Below are positions 20,430-31,010 of a DNA stretch of 31,667 bases, piece after piece. The stretch is from the NCBI GenBank assembly GCA_000310025.1, contig FN648804.1, positions 9,079 through 40,745 on the forward strand. The letters run 5' to 3'. The stretch is from Ectocarpus siliculosus. Taxonomy: Eukaryota > Sar > Phaeophyceae > Ectocarpales > Ectocarpaceae. The position numbers were made by a program, and so were the translations under genes. Within the stretch, counting starts at the first letter, position 1, and every line of letters starts with the position of its first letter. The notes beneath the pieces were generated by a model that was given only the letters and a program-made list of their open reading frames with translations, did not search any database and had not been told where the DNA came from.

Positions 20430-21310
20430 TTCAACCGCCCCCTCTCCACTGGTCTTGAGGAACCCCGTACTCATCGCCAGCAAAATGATAATTCATAGGT
20501 CTGTGTCCAACGAACTGGTCGATATTCAGTCCCCAATAATTCTTGGCCCACACGATGAAGTGGACGAGAGACAGCTCGGCCTCGCCGATGTTGGGGCCAC
20601 GTTCTTGTTGTACCGAACGGCTCGCGCCCCTTCGGTAATGGAGAAGAGGGTCCTCTTCCGCAAGCGTTGGCACTCTGCCCTCCTCGGTCCCGTCCCACCA
20701 GAGCGCACGGTGCAACTTTCGACGCTGTCGATCTGCACCGGTACGTCTGGTGGTGTGGCCGGTCCTCCCGGTACGCCCCCCCCGGAGCTGACCGCGGGGT
20801 CAGCGGCATCAGGTGTTTTCAACCCAGCCTCGCCCCCGACACCGTAAGACGCCGCAATCCCCTTGGGCGTGCAGTCTGTCGTCGAGTGTGTCCATGGCGA
20901 GGTGCGCGGCGATACTATCTCAAGCTGCCTTCTGGTTGTCACGAAGCCATGATTGGTACTGCGACGGGGGGATTGGGTCCGTCGATGTCGAGTCGAACAA
21001 GAGAGGGCACCCCCCAATCTTGTCCGTCCTTCCCGACCGCTCGCGTCCTTTGATTGCCGGGAAAAGTTGCGCACGGTCGTAGCACACCAGGAGCAGATCC
21101 GCTTCCATCCGCCACCTCCAGTCCACCTCGCTCACGAAGTAGTTGATAATCCCCTGTGCCCCACCCTCCGAGTCCCGTTGCCTCACCCCATTGAGACACA
21201 GGCAGGTCCACGCCGTGGGCACACGCGGTGTAGAACGGCTCGTCGGCGACTGCGTCGGAGCTGTACTCTTGGAGCCACTTCGTCGGGCCTGCGGATTTGA
21301 TGGCATGGTT
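20430..21310 (-). pseudogene. Coding-like block of unknown function, split over several frames
   Basis: On the minus strand an acceptor-like GTTACAG precedes a frame reading AIKSAGPTKWLQEYSSDAVA and FYTACAHGVDLPVSQW. The next frame then reads IINYFVSEVDWRWRMEADLL and LFDSTSTDPIPPSQYQSWL to a TGA. Further on, another frame reads EAELSLVHFIVWAKNYWGLN and ends at 20431. Each segment looks protein-like, but no single frame spans them. The first shift could instead be a 33-base GTGAGG...CACAG intron, which is very short. I recognise no family. It is probably a decayed gene, possibly another repeat-borne one. Confidence 0.35.
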
Positions 21311-21777
21311 AGCCCCTGTAACGTTATTTGACCAACGCGCGTGATGGACATGGGGAAGGGGTTGGAGTGGGTGGGGGAGAAAGGGATGGCGTTGGCAGCG
21401 TGGGGGGTTGGCGCGTGACTTCGCAGCGTTGTGAGTTGTTGTATTGACGAAGAAAAAAAAATTCCATAGTCTGATGAGTACCTTCTAGTATCCCTGCAGG
21501 TCATACCTAGGTAGTTCGCAAAATTGAGAAGGAAAACTACAAGCACAGTGCAGGGAGGCGTACGTATGATTCACGCGAGGGAAACAATGTCGTGGTGCAG
21601 GCAACGTACTATCACCGTTCCGATAGTCAAAATGAACAAAACCGACAACGCTCAACCCTCACCGTTAGGTTAGGCACTACGATACACGAAAACAATTTGT
21701 AGCCGTCAACTTTCTATCATGGTAACGATTCGCCGTTAGCGATTTTCGGGTCATGGGTTTCTGTCTTTGTAAAAAAA
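21311..21777. other. Non-coding spacer
   Basis: I see nothing here beyond a continuation of one minus-strand frame (to 21546) that lacks protein character. A T/C-rich tract on the minus strand precedes the acceptor-like site near 21323. Confidence 0.3.
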
Positions 21778-22653
21778 TCAAGGAGTGCCCTCTTCTTCGA
21801 TCACTTTGTCTCTCCCTTCACCCCGCCCCGTCCTCTCTCCCCCCTTCGTAGATCCATTGATCTCGCCCTCGCCTCCGGTAGCATTTGCAATGCTAAACGG
21901 CGTCGATGCTCCAATCTTCGTCGCCATGTCTACCACTTGCTCCTCGGTCAACGACCCCCTCCCTACGACAGCGTCAAACAGTTCAGGACCATCGCCTTCT
22001 CTTGCCTCCCCGCGTAGGCGTTGCCAACTGTATCCTTCAGCTTTGGCGACCTCCCTTTGCTCTTCGTCCACTTGTTCTCTGTGTTGAAAGTCGGGATGGA
22101 GAAGATCTTCTTTAAGGTCGCTCTCTTCTTGGTCCTGTCCTTGACGAAGTACAGCACAAAGCCCCGCATCTTCTTTGTCACCATTACCGGGGCACTTAGA
22201 ATCTCTTGCCACTTTGCCTCTGGAAACACCTTCCGCCCCAGGCCACGACCTTCCCCTAGCCAAAGTCGCCGTGAAATAACGGGCTGTCTCGCAAGCATTG
22301 AACTGCTTTCTTGACCGCAGGCGCATGCAGTATAGCCAGCTCCCGGCATCTGTCCTGTTCCGTACCTGGCGCTTCTTCGCTGATCTTCGCCCCGAACCTT
22401 TCAACCGGGCGCCAGAATATTGCGCCCGGCGCTTCGCTCTACCTGCCCTAGGTGTCTGTACTGCCCCCCGAACGTTCTCGCGACGTTGCGTTTCCTCTTC
22501 GTTCCCTCTCGCAGCAGCTGGAGAGGATCGGTTCTCCGTCTGCTGGCCAGCGGCCGGATGCCGCGGGGACACAGGCGGTGTGCAACCCCCCACCGCCGGG
22601 GGGAACAGCACAGGGGGCTGCAGCAAACCACGTCTTCTGTCCCGGTTAGCCAT
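21778..22653 (-). CDS. Hypothetical protein, 291 codons, frame uncertain
   Basis: One ATG-started frame is open throughout. Its N-terminus is Pro/Arg/Gln-rich, with PRAGRAKRR as a possible nuclear signal. Its C-terminus reads LTEEQVVDMATKIGASTPFS and ends in a Gly/Glu-rich tail. In the middle, other frames look more like folded protein: WRPVERFGAKISEE to HGDFG before a TAG (about 22430-22268), then KWQEILSAPVMVTKKMRGF with YFVKDRTKK (about 22240-22060) before another TAG. It may therefore be a frameshifted pseudogene rather than an intact gene. I recognise no domain. Confidence 0.4.
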   Translation of the reverse strand: MANRDRRRGLLQPPVLFPPAVGGCTPPVSPRHPAAGQQTENRSSPAAARGNEEETQRRENVRGAVQTPRAGRAKRRAQYSGARLKGSGRRSAKKRQVRNRTDAGSWLYCMRLRSRKQFNACETARYFTATLARGRSWPGAEGVSRGKVARDSKCPGNGDKEDAGLCAVLRQGQDQEESDLKEDLLHPDFQHREQVDEEQREVAKAEGYSWQRLRGEAREGDGPELFDAVVGRGSLTEEQVVDMATKIGASTPFSIANATGGEGEINGSTKGGERTGRGEGRDKVIEEEGTP

Positions 22654-22659
22654 GGAGCT

Positions 22660-23029
22660 GCGTGATTGTACACGATCATGAAACCACCCTGAAAGCGAGG
22701 TTGGGTATCGTCACACAAGAAAAGCCGACAATGAGTTAGTGGTCGGTCTTCAAGTTTGAAAAGCAGCGGTACTCTTCTTCGCCGTACCACCACGAACTGT
22801 CGGTGGCAGTTTCCAGATCATCTCGTCGAACTTTATACTTTTCCTTTGACATGTGGCCAGCACGAACGGGTGCCGCCCCGAAATCACATGTAAAGAAACG
22901 TGGGTCCAAGTAGAAAACATTGAACTTGGAAGGTTGGATCTCGATTCCATACAATACTAAGCATAACCAAATGCGATAATTGCTCCACACAGAATTCTTG
23001 GGTGATGCGTTGTTTTGGCCTGTTTTCGA
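22660..23029. other. Non-coding spacer
   Basis: Only short minus-strand frames (22990-22736, 22950-22750) without protein character. Nothing supported. Confidence 0.3.
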
Positions 23030-23640
23030 TGTGCGTTACACCCGGCCGTGCACGTGCCTGCGGATGACTACCAAGAACGCGTAGGATCCATAGCGGTAAT
23101 TTGAGGTTTGACCTCGTCATGCCTGGGAGTCTCTTACCCAACCCAAATGAAGTTAACCCTTTTGCAGTAGGTGAGCATGTAACAAAGTATGACAATCGGT
23201 CAAGGTTCAGTTGTGTCGTGCCAGCCTGGTGAAGATGCACCCGTGCAGCCGTACACACATGCGTGCCCGTGGGTGATGACCACCACACTAGACTAACCCT
23301 CCAACAGCAGCTTGAATTTCGACCTCATAATTCTTATTTGACTTTGTATCAGATGAAGTCATTCCTTTTGCAATAGGTGGGCATGTGCGCTCAGTAGGTT
23401 AACCAATCAAGGGTTGTTAGCATCATGCCAACCTCACGTAAGTGCACCCACCGCCGTACACACGCGTAACTACGTGTGCTGCCACCACCAGCGGGATCCC
23501 AACAACAATTTGAGTTTTGACCTCGTCATGCTTACGTGTCTCTGATCCAAATGAGGCCATTCCTTTTTGCAATCGACGTACACCTAAGCTGAGTACGTGA
23601 CACAACCCTAACCCTCGATCTCCATGCCAGAGTTATGAAG
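23030..23640 (+). repeat. Diverged tandem repeat, about 3 units of about 200 bases
   Basis: Landmarks recur in order: a TTTGAxxTTTGACCTCGTCATG-type line at about 23100, 23310 and 23507; an AAATGAxGTxA...CTTTTTGCA-type line at about 23145, 23350 and 23553; and a CCGTACACACxCGT-type line at about 23250 and 23453. The units are heavily diverged, so the array is old. Confidence 0.65.
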
Positions 23641-26600
23641 AGTCTGGTGTGCCACCTCCACTGGGTACATGATGTCGGGGACTCTCTTCTGGTGGTACAC
23701 TCTGAGCCTGTTCCGGATATAAACTGCTATGCTACATTATCAGACCAAAAAGCCGTCCCAACTCCTAGTGTACGAGTAACTTGGCGTACGTTTGTCGGAG
23801 ATTAGACGCCTAAACTCCTGCCCCGCTCTCTGTCGACGCTGATGTACGGTGAGCACTGCGCGGATCTCGCCGCATGCTTGACGGGGTTTCCAGGGGGGGG
23901 GACACGTTCCCGTCGGAGGCCTTGTTTTCCATATATTTTCTTTCTTGTTTTTGCTACGCGCAGAACTGGACAGAGGTTTTTACACGTCAGCCCCTCCTCC
24001 TGGTGTGTGTCTCCAACTTGCATGTGGTGCGCTCATGTCCTGTTCATGATGCCCTTCGATGCAATGCTGCACACATGCCTGATTCGATGTGTCCCCGCAC
24101 CTATCCGCACTACCGGGGTATCGTGAGTATGACCGAGCCGGAGTGTGTCTGTACAATTATACCGTGGAATTACGTATCTTTTCTGGACCGGTTTGCACCC
24201 ACATGCAGCAGAGGGCGCATGCATGTCTGTATTTTGTGTGAATGGGGCGAGAGACGAGTTAAGACGCTCGACTTGTAGTTCCCTCTTCCCGGTTTGCTCT
24301 ATCCAGCATCCCTGCTGAAACGTTGTGCTGCATCAAGTCAATAAAATGATGAGCGTTTGTTGGCACACAGCAACAAGTAGTCCATGTACGATACAATCAA
24401 CCCATCGCACACATACTCTGAGCACTACCTTTCTCGCTATGCAAGGTAGGCATTTTACAGGGATTTCGACAAGAAGGTGGACCAAAAGGAGAATGGGTAA
24501 GTACGATAGTCACGGTGTGGACTCTTTCATTTCGTGCTTCATCCGCCGCGGAACAATTCGATGATGAACATGTGTCTCCTAATGGACCGTCCGCACAGGC
24601 CACTACAGTTGACCCACCGGACAACTTCTTCTGTATGCATAACTTGCCCGCGCCCGAATACCGCTAACTTCTATCCTTGACTGTACCACTGATGGCCGTA
24701 ATGCCAAAACAAGATACATAACCAGATGTTCATTATGAAACCACGCAGGTGTGTAAAACGCAATCGCACATTCACCTGCTGATCTGAATCCCCATCTTTT
24801 TGCTGACCAGGGATGGTGTTTCCCTGAAGTGACAATTATTTGTGGAATAAAGTAGGACACAGAACTATTGCTGCATTTTACAAGGTCTAGCCGAAGTAAG
24901 TGTCGGTTCACGTGTGACGTGTATGAAGAGGAATGCGGCGTGACTTCTACGATGAACATGTGGCTTGCCTCGTCGAGGTCAGTCCTGAATAATGAAGAGC
25001 TATGTGATGTGTCAACCAACGGTCTCGCATGTCTGAGGTTAGGAAACTAACGCGAGGGCTCCTCAGAGCACAAACGAACTCCCTCGATTGGACGAGGGTT
25101 TCGCACAACACACAGCTGACAACCGAAGAAACCACATTTCACCGACCCACCACTACCGTACCGTCACACTACATGTGGGACCAGCAGGCATTGAAAGTGG
25201 ATTAATATATCAGCGTGTTGTAGAGTACCGAAGAATGGACTTGATTGAGGCGTGGGCGTAGAAAACGCGATGGTTTGTGAATACCAAGCTTTTGGGCCTT
25301 TCTCCTCTTCTCTGGGTTTCATAATCACCCTGGAACCATCGGTGGTTTGCACCACGTGGTGTACGAACAACCCAGATCACACTCTTTACGTTGAGTAGGG
25401 GAAACCGAGAACGAGAAGGGGCTAGTATAAGAGTGTGAGAGGTGAGCACGTGTTGTGCGTTGGGGGCGGATGTAAACACGGGGGGGACTTTCGTGTTCGT
25501 TTCATAGCACGCAACGTCTTTGGATCGACAATCACCTGCCTGCACAGTGCTGTACACGCCCGCCACACCCTCTCTCGTTACAACACCATTCCAATTCGGT
25601 TCACCCCAACGTTCAACTGTTTAGGAGTAATGCTCACCGACCATCCACAGAGCCGCAACACAGCACCAACCTGTCGGAGAACAGGCCTACGGACACAAAG
25701 CTGGTGAAGGCGAACCGCTGTGAACCGTCAGAGTGTGCACGTCAGAATGACCATTAGATTGTTGTCTAAATGGATGTACGCCACAGTATCGCGTGAGGTG
25801 TGCAGCATGATGATAGGACTTTCGCTTCTTCGATCGGTTCTTCTGGCTACCCGGTGTTTTATGGAGAGTGCTAATGTATAATTATTTTTGAGATGCACGC
25901 TGGTTTATTGCTTTCTTTCGAATTGCCTTGATTAACATTTCTGTGGCCTACGGAGGGAGACTTCCCCCGTACCACACGTTCCGCTCGGCAAAAAGCCTCT
26001 GCGGTATCCTAACGTGTCTCCGCTACTAAAACACAAAATCTCCCTCCGAATACTACCAGACGGGACGAAACTGTTGCACAGTAGCAGTCTCGGACGATTG
26101 AGCCTCCCAATGGTACGCACTACCATTCAGAAAACACCCAATTCGAAGTTGTGCGATATCTGCTTCGTGATACAACAGTACAACTCGTCGGGTCGTCCGA
26201 TGTCGTGCATTGCGTTTATATTTCAAACACAGAACTGTGCGATACGCACCCTGCACGCAATTTGACCGCGAAACGGGACGGCCCAGCTCCGCCGTTGGTC
26301 TTCGTGGCTCGCCGCCCGCCTAGAAAATCCCCAAATCGGAGGACTCAAAGAGTTCCTCCACCAAGAAGCACAACGGCGAGCGCTACCTCAGAGAGACCCT
26401 AGTCTGTCTCTCGGTGGTGGCGTGCAGTACCGATAGTCAGCTGTGGCGCACTATGAAGCGCAAAGTATCGTATGCCTTGCCCTTCTTGATCGCCATGGGC
26501 CCCGCGCCGTATTGTGGTTTCATGGCGTTGCTTGCTTCCCGCTGTATCTTTGAGGTTCCCGCGAAATGATCCGCATGATGCCTGGGATATCTCACTACAC

Positions 26601-26750
26601 GGGGAACATGACGAAAAGCACGACGCAGAAAAAGACAAAGAAACAACAGAAGGAAAGCGACAGGGCTGCGCTATCGTGCAGCCCGGGTTTCCAAATCTCG
26701 TGGGCACCGAACATAGCCGGGACACGTTGCATGGGATCAAGACGAGCGAG
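23641..26750. other. Long anonymous stretch, no supported gene
   Basis: Short frames on both strands have no consistent splice structure and no product I recognise. A 35-base segment at 24461-24495, between TTTTACAG and GTAAGT, could be a micro-exon, but nothing nearby joins it. Confidence 0.35.
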
Positions 26751-26758
26751 GCATGGTA

Positions 26759-26797
26759 TCGTTTGTTTGTTTGTTTGTTTGTTTTTTGGGGGGGGGT
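26759..26797 (+). repeat. TTTG microsatellite followed by a G run
   Basis: About five GTTT units, then TTTTTT and nine G. Simple sequence. Confidence 0.9.
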
Positions 26798-26947
26798 TAC
26801 ACGGCGCCACGTCGAATTCCCTCTTGCGGTTCGGCTTACGGCGCGGCCCATGGTAGAAACCCCATGGGACCTTACAGCACGTGGCTTCATCATAGGAAAG
26901 GAATAAAGTGGCGTCACCGTGGTTGTCTCTGCAGATATCGTCGAGCG

Positions 26948-27430
26948 TCAATTATTTGGCGTGCATCTGCCTTTCACGAGCAAGCCGACGGGCAAGCACA
27001 TGACAATGCCGACCCGAGGCATCTTAACCACAATTGTCCCCGTCCGCGTCATGGGTCCTTTTGGAAGACGCGTTATGAATGGCGTAATTTCTCGAAGGTC
27101 CAAACAAGGAGAATTCCCGGTGTTGCTGCATGCTACGCCAACCGCGGTAAGAAACGCAGGTACTCCTACCATCCTAACCATGTTGAGGGGAGGGGAGACT
27201 GCATGTAGTTCTACACGGCGACAGCGCGGCGGTCTATTGATAACGATGGCAGTGGATGATATGTGATTAGCCAGCTCTTGATGAGATTTGACACAACAAC
27301 AAATACCACGCGGGTTGTCAGGCCCCCAGAGTAGGTAGTAGTCTCCACGTAGTTCCACGGCTGGGCGCTCCAGCCGAGCGTGTTCCATCATCATCCTGCC
27401 CTCGTCCCGCAGCCCCTCGAGAAAAGCTAC
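26948..27430 (-). CDS. Weak hypothetical ORF
   Basis: The frame is open from about 27430 and starts after a CTAG acceptor-like site. Its first part reads DFVAFLEGLRDEGRMMMEHA and GDYYLLWGPDNPRGICC, which looks protein-like. It continues without a stop to 26948. The opposite strand over 26919-27149 is also open and ends at a donor-like GTAAGA, so the strand is uncertain. No family is recognised. Confidence 0.25.
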   Translation of the reverse strand, partial: VAFLEGLRDEGRMMMEHARLERPAVELRGDYYLLWGPDNPRGICCCVKSHQELANHISSTAIVINRPPRCRRVELHAVSPPLNMVRMVGVPAFLTAVGVACSNTGNSPCLDLREITPFITRLPKGPMTRTGTIVVKMPRVGIVMCLPVGLLVKGRCTPNN

Positions 27431-27842
27431 GAAATCTTCTAGCTAGGTCCAAACTTCGATGTAGCTAGCTGCTGCCCTCCTTCCCGCGTGACCGACGCGG
27501 GCTGCGTGTTACACGCTGTGCATTCCTCAACACGTGGCCCTTGGTCCAGTAGACACGCGTCTATCAAACTCTTGCTGCAGGAGCAGCGACGCAGCAGAAT
27601 GAGAACTCCGTGAGACCTTTCTCCTTGTAAGACCCCAGAAACCCAAACCTAGACAACCCAAGCAACACGCCTCCAGGGCGGCACATCAAGAACCCAAACC
27701 CAAACGTGGACCTGGGAGATGTTCTGAATTCTTCCGTGTACAATAACCCTTCGACAACAAACTTTCATTTTGTCTTACCGGTCGTTGTATCTGATCAATT
27801 TGGCCTCACGATTGATTATGAATCCTCTCATGAAACGAGACA

Positions 27843-28160
27843 TCATCTTGGCCAACATTGAGACCATCGGAATGCTCGAACACCGCACACTTGGAGCACC
27901 TCTCTCTGCCACACCCGAACTCTAGCGCACCTCTTCTTGTATAGTCTATGCACCCAGGTTGGTCCTGGCTGCCCCACCTTGAAACCTTCCTCTATCTCTA
28001 CAAAGTTTCCCTTCTCAGACCAAACCCGGAACCGCTGTCCAGATATTATGCGCCCCATCCAAGACACCACCACCAATAGTATTAGAGTGGGAGAAGGGTA
28101 CGGACGACGGTTGCACCTATCGCCACCCGAATGACGACGAGCGTGTGGACTTCGTTTCAT
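27843..28160 (-). CDS. Weak hypothetical ORF
   Basis: 105 codons. The middle reads GRIISGQRFRVWSEKGNFVE and GPTWVHRLYKKRCARV, which is plausible protein. There is no recognisable motif, neighbour or splice support. It could be a chance frame. Confidence 0.2.
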   Translation of the reverse strand: MKRSPHARRHSGGDRCNRRPYPSPTLILLVVVSWMGRIISGQRFRVWSEKGNFVEIEEGFKVGQPGPTWVHRLYKKRCARVRVWQREVLQVCGVRAFRWSQCWPR

Positions 28161-29128
28161 TCCAGCGACAGCGGACTACTGCTGTATTTCGGATTTTAAT
28201 TCCTACCACGTTACATCCTATATATAGTTTCATGCTCATAGCACGCAGCTGAATATTGACCCACCTACCCTGAGTTTGCTCGAACGTTTACTCTGACAAA
28301 CCCGAGGATCCCCGGGCAATCAATCGTTTGTGACCCCTCTAAAGTCAAACATCGTTTGCCCCTGGCGCCATCGCCACCTGACCTGTCTGTTGATCACGCG
28401 GTATTTTCTCGTATAACACTGGCAACTACATAAGCGGCTTACACATTGATTGCGGTGATGAGCATGTACCAAAGTTAACATGGCACGGTGTGGCCTAGTT
28501 TTCGTGCATTGTCTCTGTCGTGTGTGAGACTGACTGCCTGTGCGTTGGGGTTGTTTTTTCTGTCTGCTGGCTTTCTCATCCTCCCTGGATCTGTCGGTGC
28601 TGTCGTATGTTACTGGTGACATTATCACATAGGGGGGGTGCATCCTACCAATCACGAAAAGTCATCATGCACCCGTACTTTCCCCCGACACACTACTGCA
28701 CCACATGAGGCATGACGTGAATGTGAAACTAGTAGATGAAGGCTGACTATGGAGCGCAGGTGACCACGTGGATTTGCCTCGGGAAACCACTGGTTCGCGG
28801 GAAACCAGCGATACCATTGCGTGCAGTTTTTGGCACATGTTTCGTTTTCTGGAGGGGGGCAGGGGACGCCAAGCTTAGTGCTGAGTGTGTGCCACTGATG
28901 TTAGCTCCACGCCGTGCCCGCCACAATCACGCAGTCATCAACCGTCGCACTGACTGCTCAAGAGGCCGACTAATCTCGTGCGACCAAAACCGACATCACG
29001 GGGCGCAAAAGCTACCAATCGCTACTGAAGACACCAAGACGTTCATCGGCATAAAATCGATTGCAAAACAAGACTTACCGACCACCACAGGTAGTCGAAA
29101 TTTTTGTTGGGCAGCGACGTGTACAACC

Positions 29129-29936
29129 ATGAACCCCGACGACCTGTCGAGCCAACCGTCTTCCTACAACTCTGAAACCGATTCCAGTAACTCCAACGAA
29201 CACGCGGAGATGCCACATGATCAAACTCCGGCCGACCACAACGGTTACGACAGCGAAATCGAGGATGAACTTCATATCTGACTCGGACTTCCCCATCGGA
29301 GGACTTCATTTCGGACACCGACAATGCGTCAATGACATCAGAGGAGGCCGACATTCATGACCACTCTCACCACGCCGAGATTGACCCTACGATCAACCAC
29401 GTCGAAGCCACCCTTGGCAGCCCGCAGACAACCAATCGAGAGGCCCCGACTGACAATCTGCAACTGAATACGGAGACCGCCGTCATACACGCTCACGGCG
29501 ATGCACATCTAATCTAATCAACGGCGCCGTCCTTACGGTACCAACATTCCCAGGACGTGACACGCACTCTTTGACCACACTCTGAATCATTGGCTCGATC
29601 AGCGTACTATCGCCTTACCGTAACCCGTGAGGTGATAACCGATGAACCGCCACCACATGGGCATGCAACTTGCGTTGGTTGGGATATTTTGTTCATCGAG
29701 GGGATTCTTTTTCCAATGCTTGTCACTGTCATATGCATGCATTGGACCGTTGCTCTTGTTGTAATTTCTCTGAGTCGATGCACTACTCTGGTCTCATGAA
29801 TGATTCTTCGTGTCAGAGGACTACTCGTACGCTGACACCGCGTCGGCGACCACTAACGCTAACCCCCACCCCATTGAAATTGACCCTAAGACCTCGACTG
29901 GTGACGTCGAAGTTGTCTCAGATGACCCGCAACTAG
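29129..29936 (+). pseudogene. Degenerate acidic gag-like region
   Basis: From the ATG at 29129 the frame reads NPDDLSSQPSSYNSETDSSN to a TGA at 29279-29281. The same acidic style continues in shifted frames (29332-29517, 29810-29936), with HHAEIDPTINHVEATLGSP and NPHPIEIDPKTSTGDVEV. The last two share similar DNA (GAxATTGACCCTA...GACGTCGAAG), so they are diverged duplicates. It lies just upstream of retroelement-like sequence and may be its gag portion; that link is inference. Confidence 0.3.
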
Positions 29937-30050
29937 GTGCGCGGGGTCACCGTCATGCAACTAAATGGCAAGGTACCCAACCGCGTCGTCCTGCTGATCC
30001 CCTGACGGCGTCGGGCGACATCGACTGCTGCCCCACGACTCGTCGACGTC

Positions 30051-30540
30051 ATGGATCAGCAACGCCGTGGATCAGCACCTACAAGCCGAATCTCAAACCC
30101 TCACCCCGGGGGCAACCCAGCCTGCCCTAGGACAGAGGGGGGACCGCCTCAGCTGCCCCCTCCGCACGGCACAGCGCCTCACATGCCTTCGCCGCCGCCG
30201 CCGCCACCGCAGGTAGTGGGACATCTTCTTCCGCACGGAGGGGCTGGCGGTGCGCGACCCGCCGAAATGGGTGTCCCTCCGCCGTAACTACCTCCGGTGT
30301 TGCTGCCCCTACAGGGAGGAGCCCAACACCAGCCGTTTGGGCAGCATCTGCAACAACATCAGCCGTCGCCGGCCCAACACCTTGGGCAGCAGCAACCCCA
30401 GCCAAAACAGCAGGGGCTGCCGCAGGCCGGTCCTCATCACGAACCGCCCCGCAACAGCCGGTGCCGCAGCAGCCGGTGCCGTGCTACCAGAGGATATCGC
30501 GAACAGAGTCACGAGGATGATGGGCGCCTCGACCAAACCC
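30051..30540 (+). pseudogene. Proline/glutamine-rich gag-like remnant
   Basis: Overlapping frames are rich in Pro, Gln and Gly, such as PPPHGTAPHMPSPPPPPPQ and QQPQPKQQGLPQAGPHHEPP. No zinc knuckle is visible. Its position before an RNase H remnant suggests the N-terminal part of a broken retroelement polyprotein. Confidence 0.3.
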
Positions 30541-30619
30541 TAAGGTACGCCCGTTTCCCAGGCATCGCCGGTGGTGCCGCCCGCGGCGCTCAACTTCTGG
30601 CCGGACCCCTTACTGTTCA

Positions 30620-31010
30620 GGGACTGCCCGAGGGATGCCTTCTGTCTGGTGGGCATGGGAACCATCCTCTCTGCACACGGACGCCAGCGAACTCCCCCCG
30701 GAGCGGTGCCCCCGTAGCCTGTCGAGAACCGCGAGGCCCTCCCGGGCTACACCGGCCGCCGTTCAACGCCATAGGAGGAGAGGGAGGTCCTCGGGTTACT
30801 CTACGGCGCTCCACCCTCGACACCGACTGTGCCGTCCTGATCTGGCTGTTTACCGGCCAGAACCTGCCTTCCGAAGTGCACAGCTGGGCGCTGCGGTTGA
30901 GCAGTTCGACATCGAGCTCAGATGGCCCAAAGGCGAAGACCACACGGTGCCGGACACGCTGTTGGGCTTGCGCCGCAAAGGACCATCGGAGCAGCCCGAC
31001 GACCAACCCT
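30620..31010 (+). pseudogene. Ty3/gypsy-type RNase H remnant, frameshifted
   Basis: Three frames together give the order seen at the end of Ty3/gypsy RNase H. One reads LVGMGTILSA and EEREVLGLLYG (the usual GAVLSQ and EREVLA positions). The next reads DTDCAVLIWLFTGQNLPSEV and HSWALR (the TDHxxLxWL and RWAL positions). The last reads VEQFDIELRWPKGEDHTVPD (the FDFxIxxxPGxxNxxxD position). At least two shifts and several stops break it, so it is not functional. Family identification is from motif memory. Confidence 0.6.

Noticed and set aside
24461-24495. 35-base micro-exon
   Set aside because: Good acceptor and donor, but no neighbouring exons of matching phase could be found.
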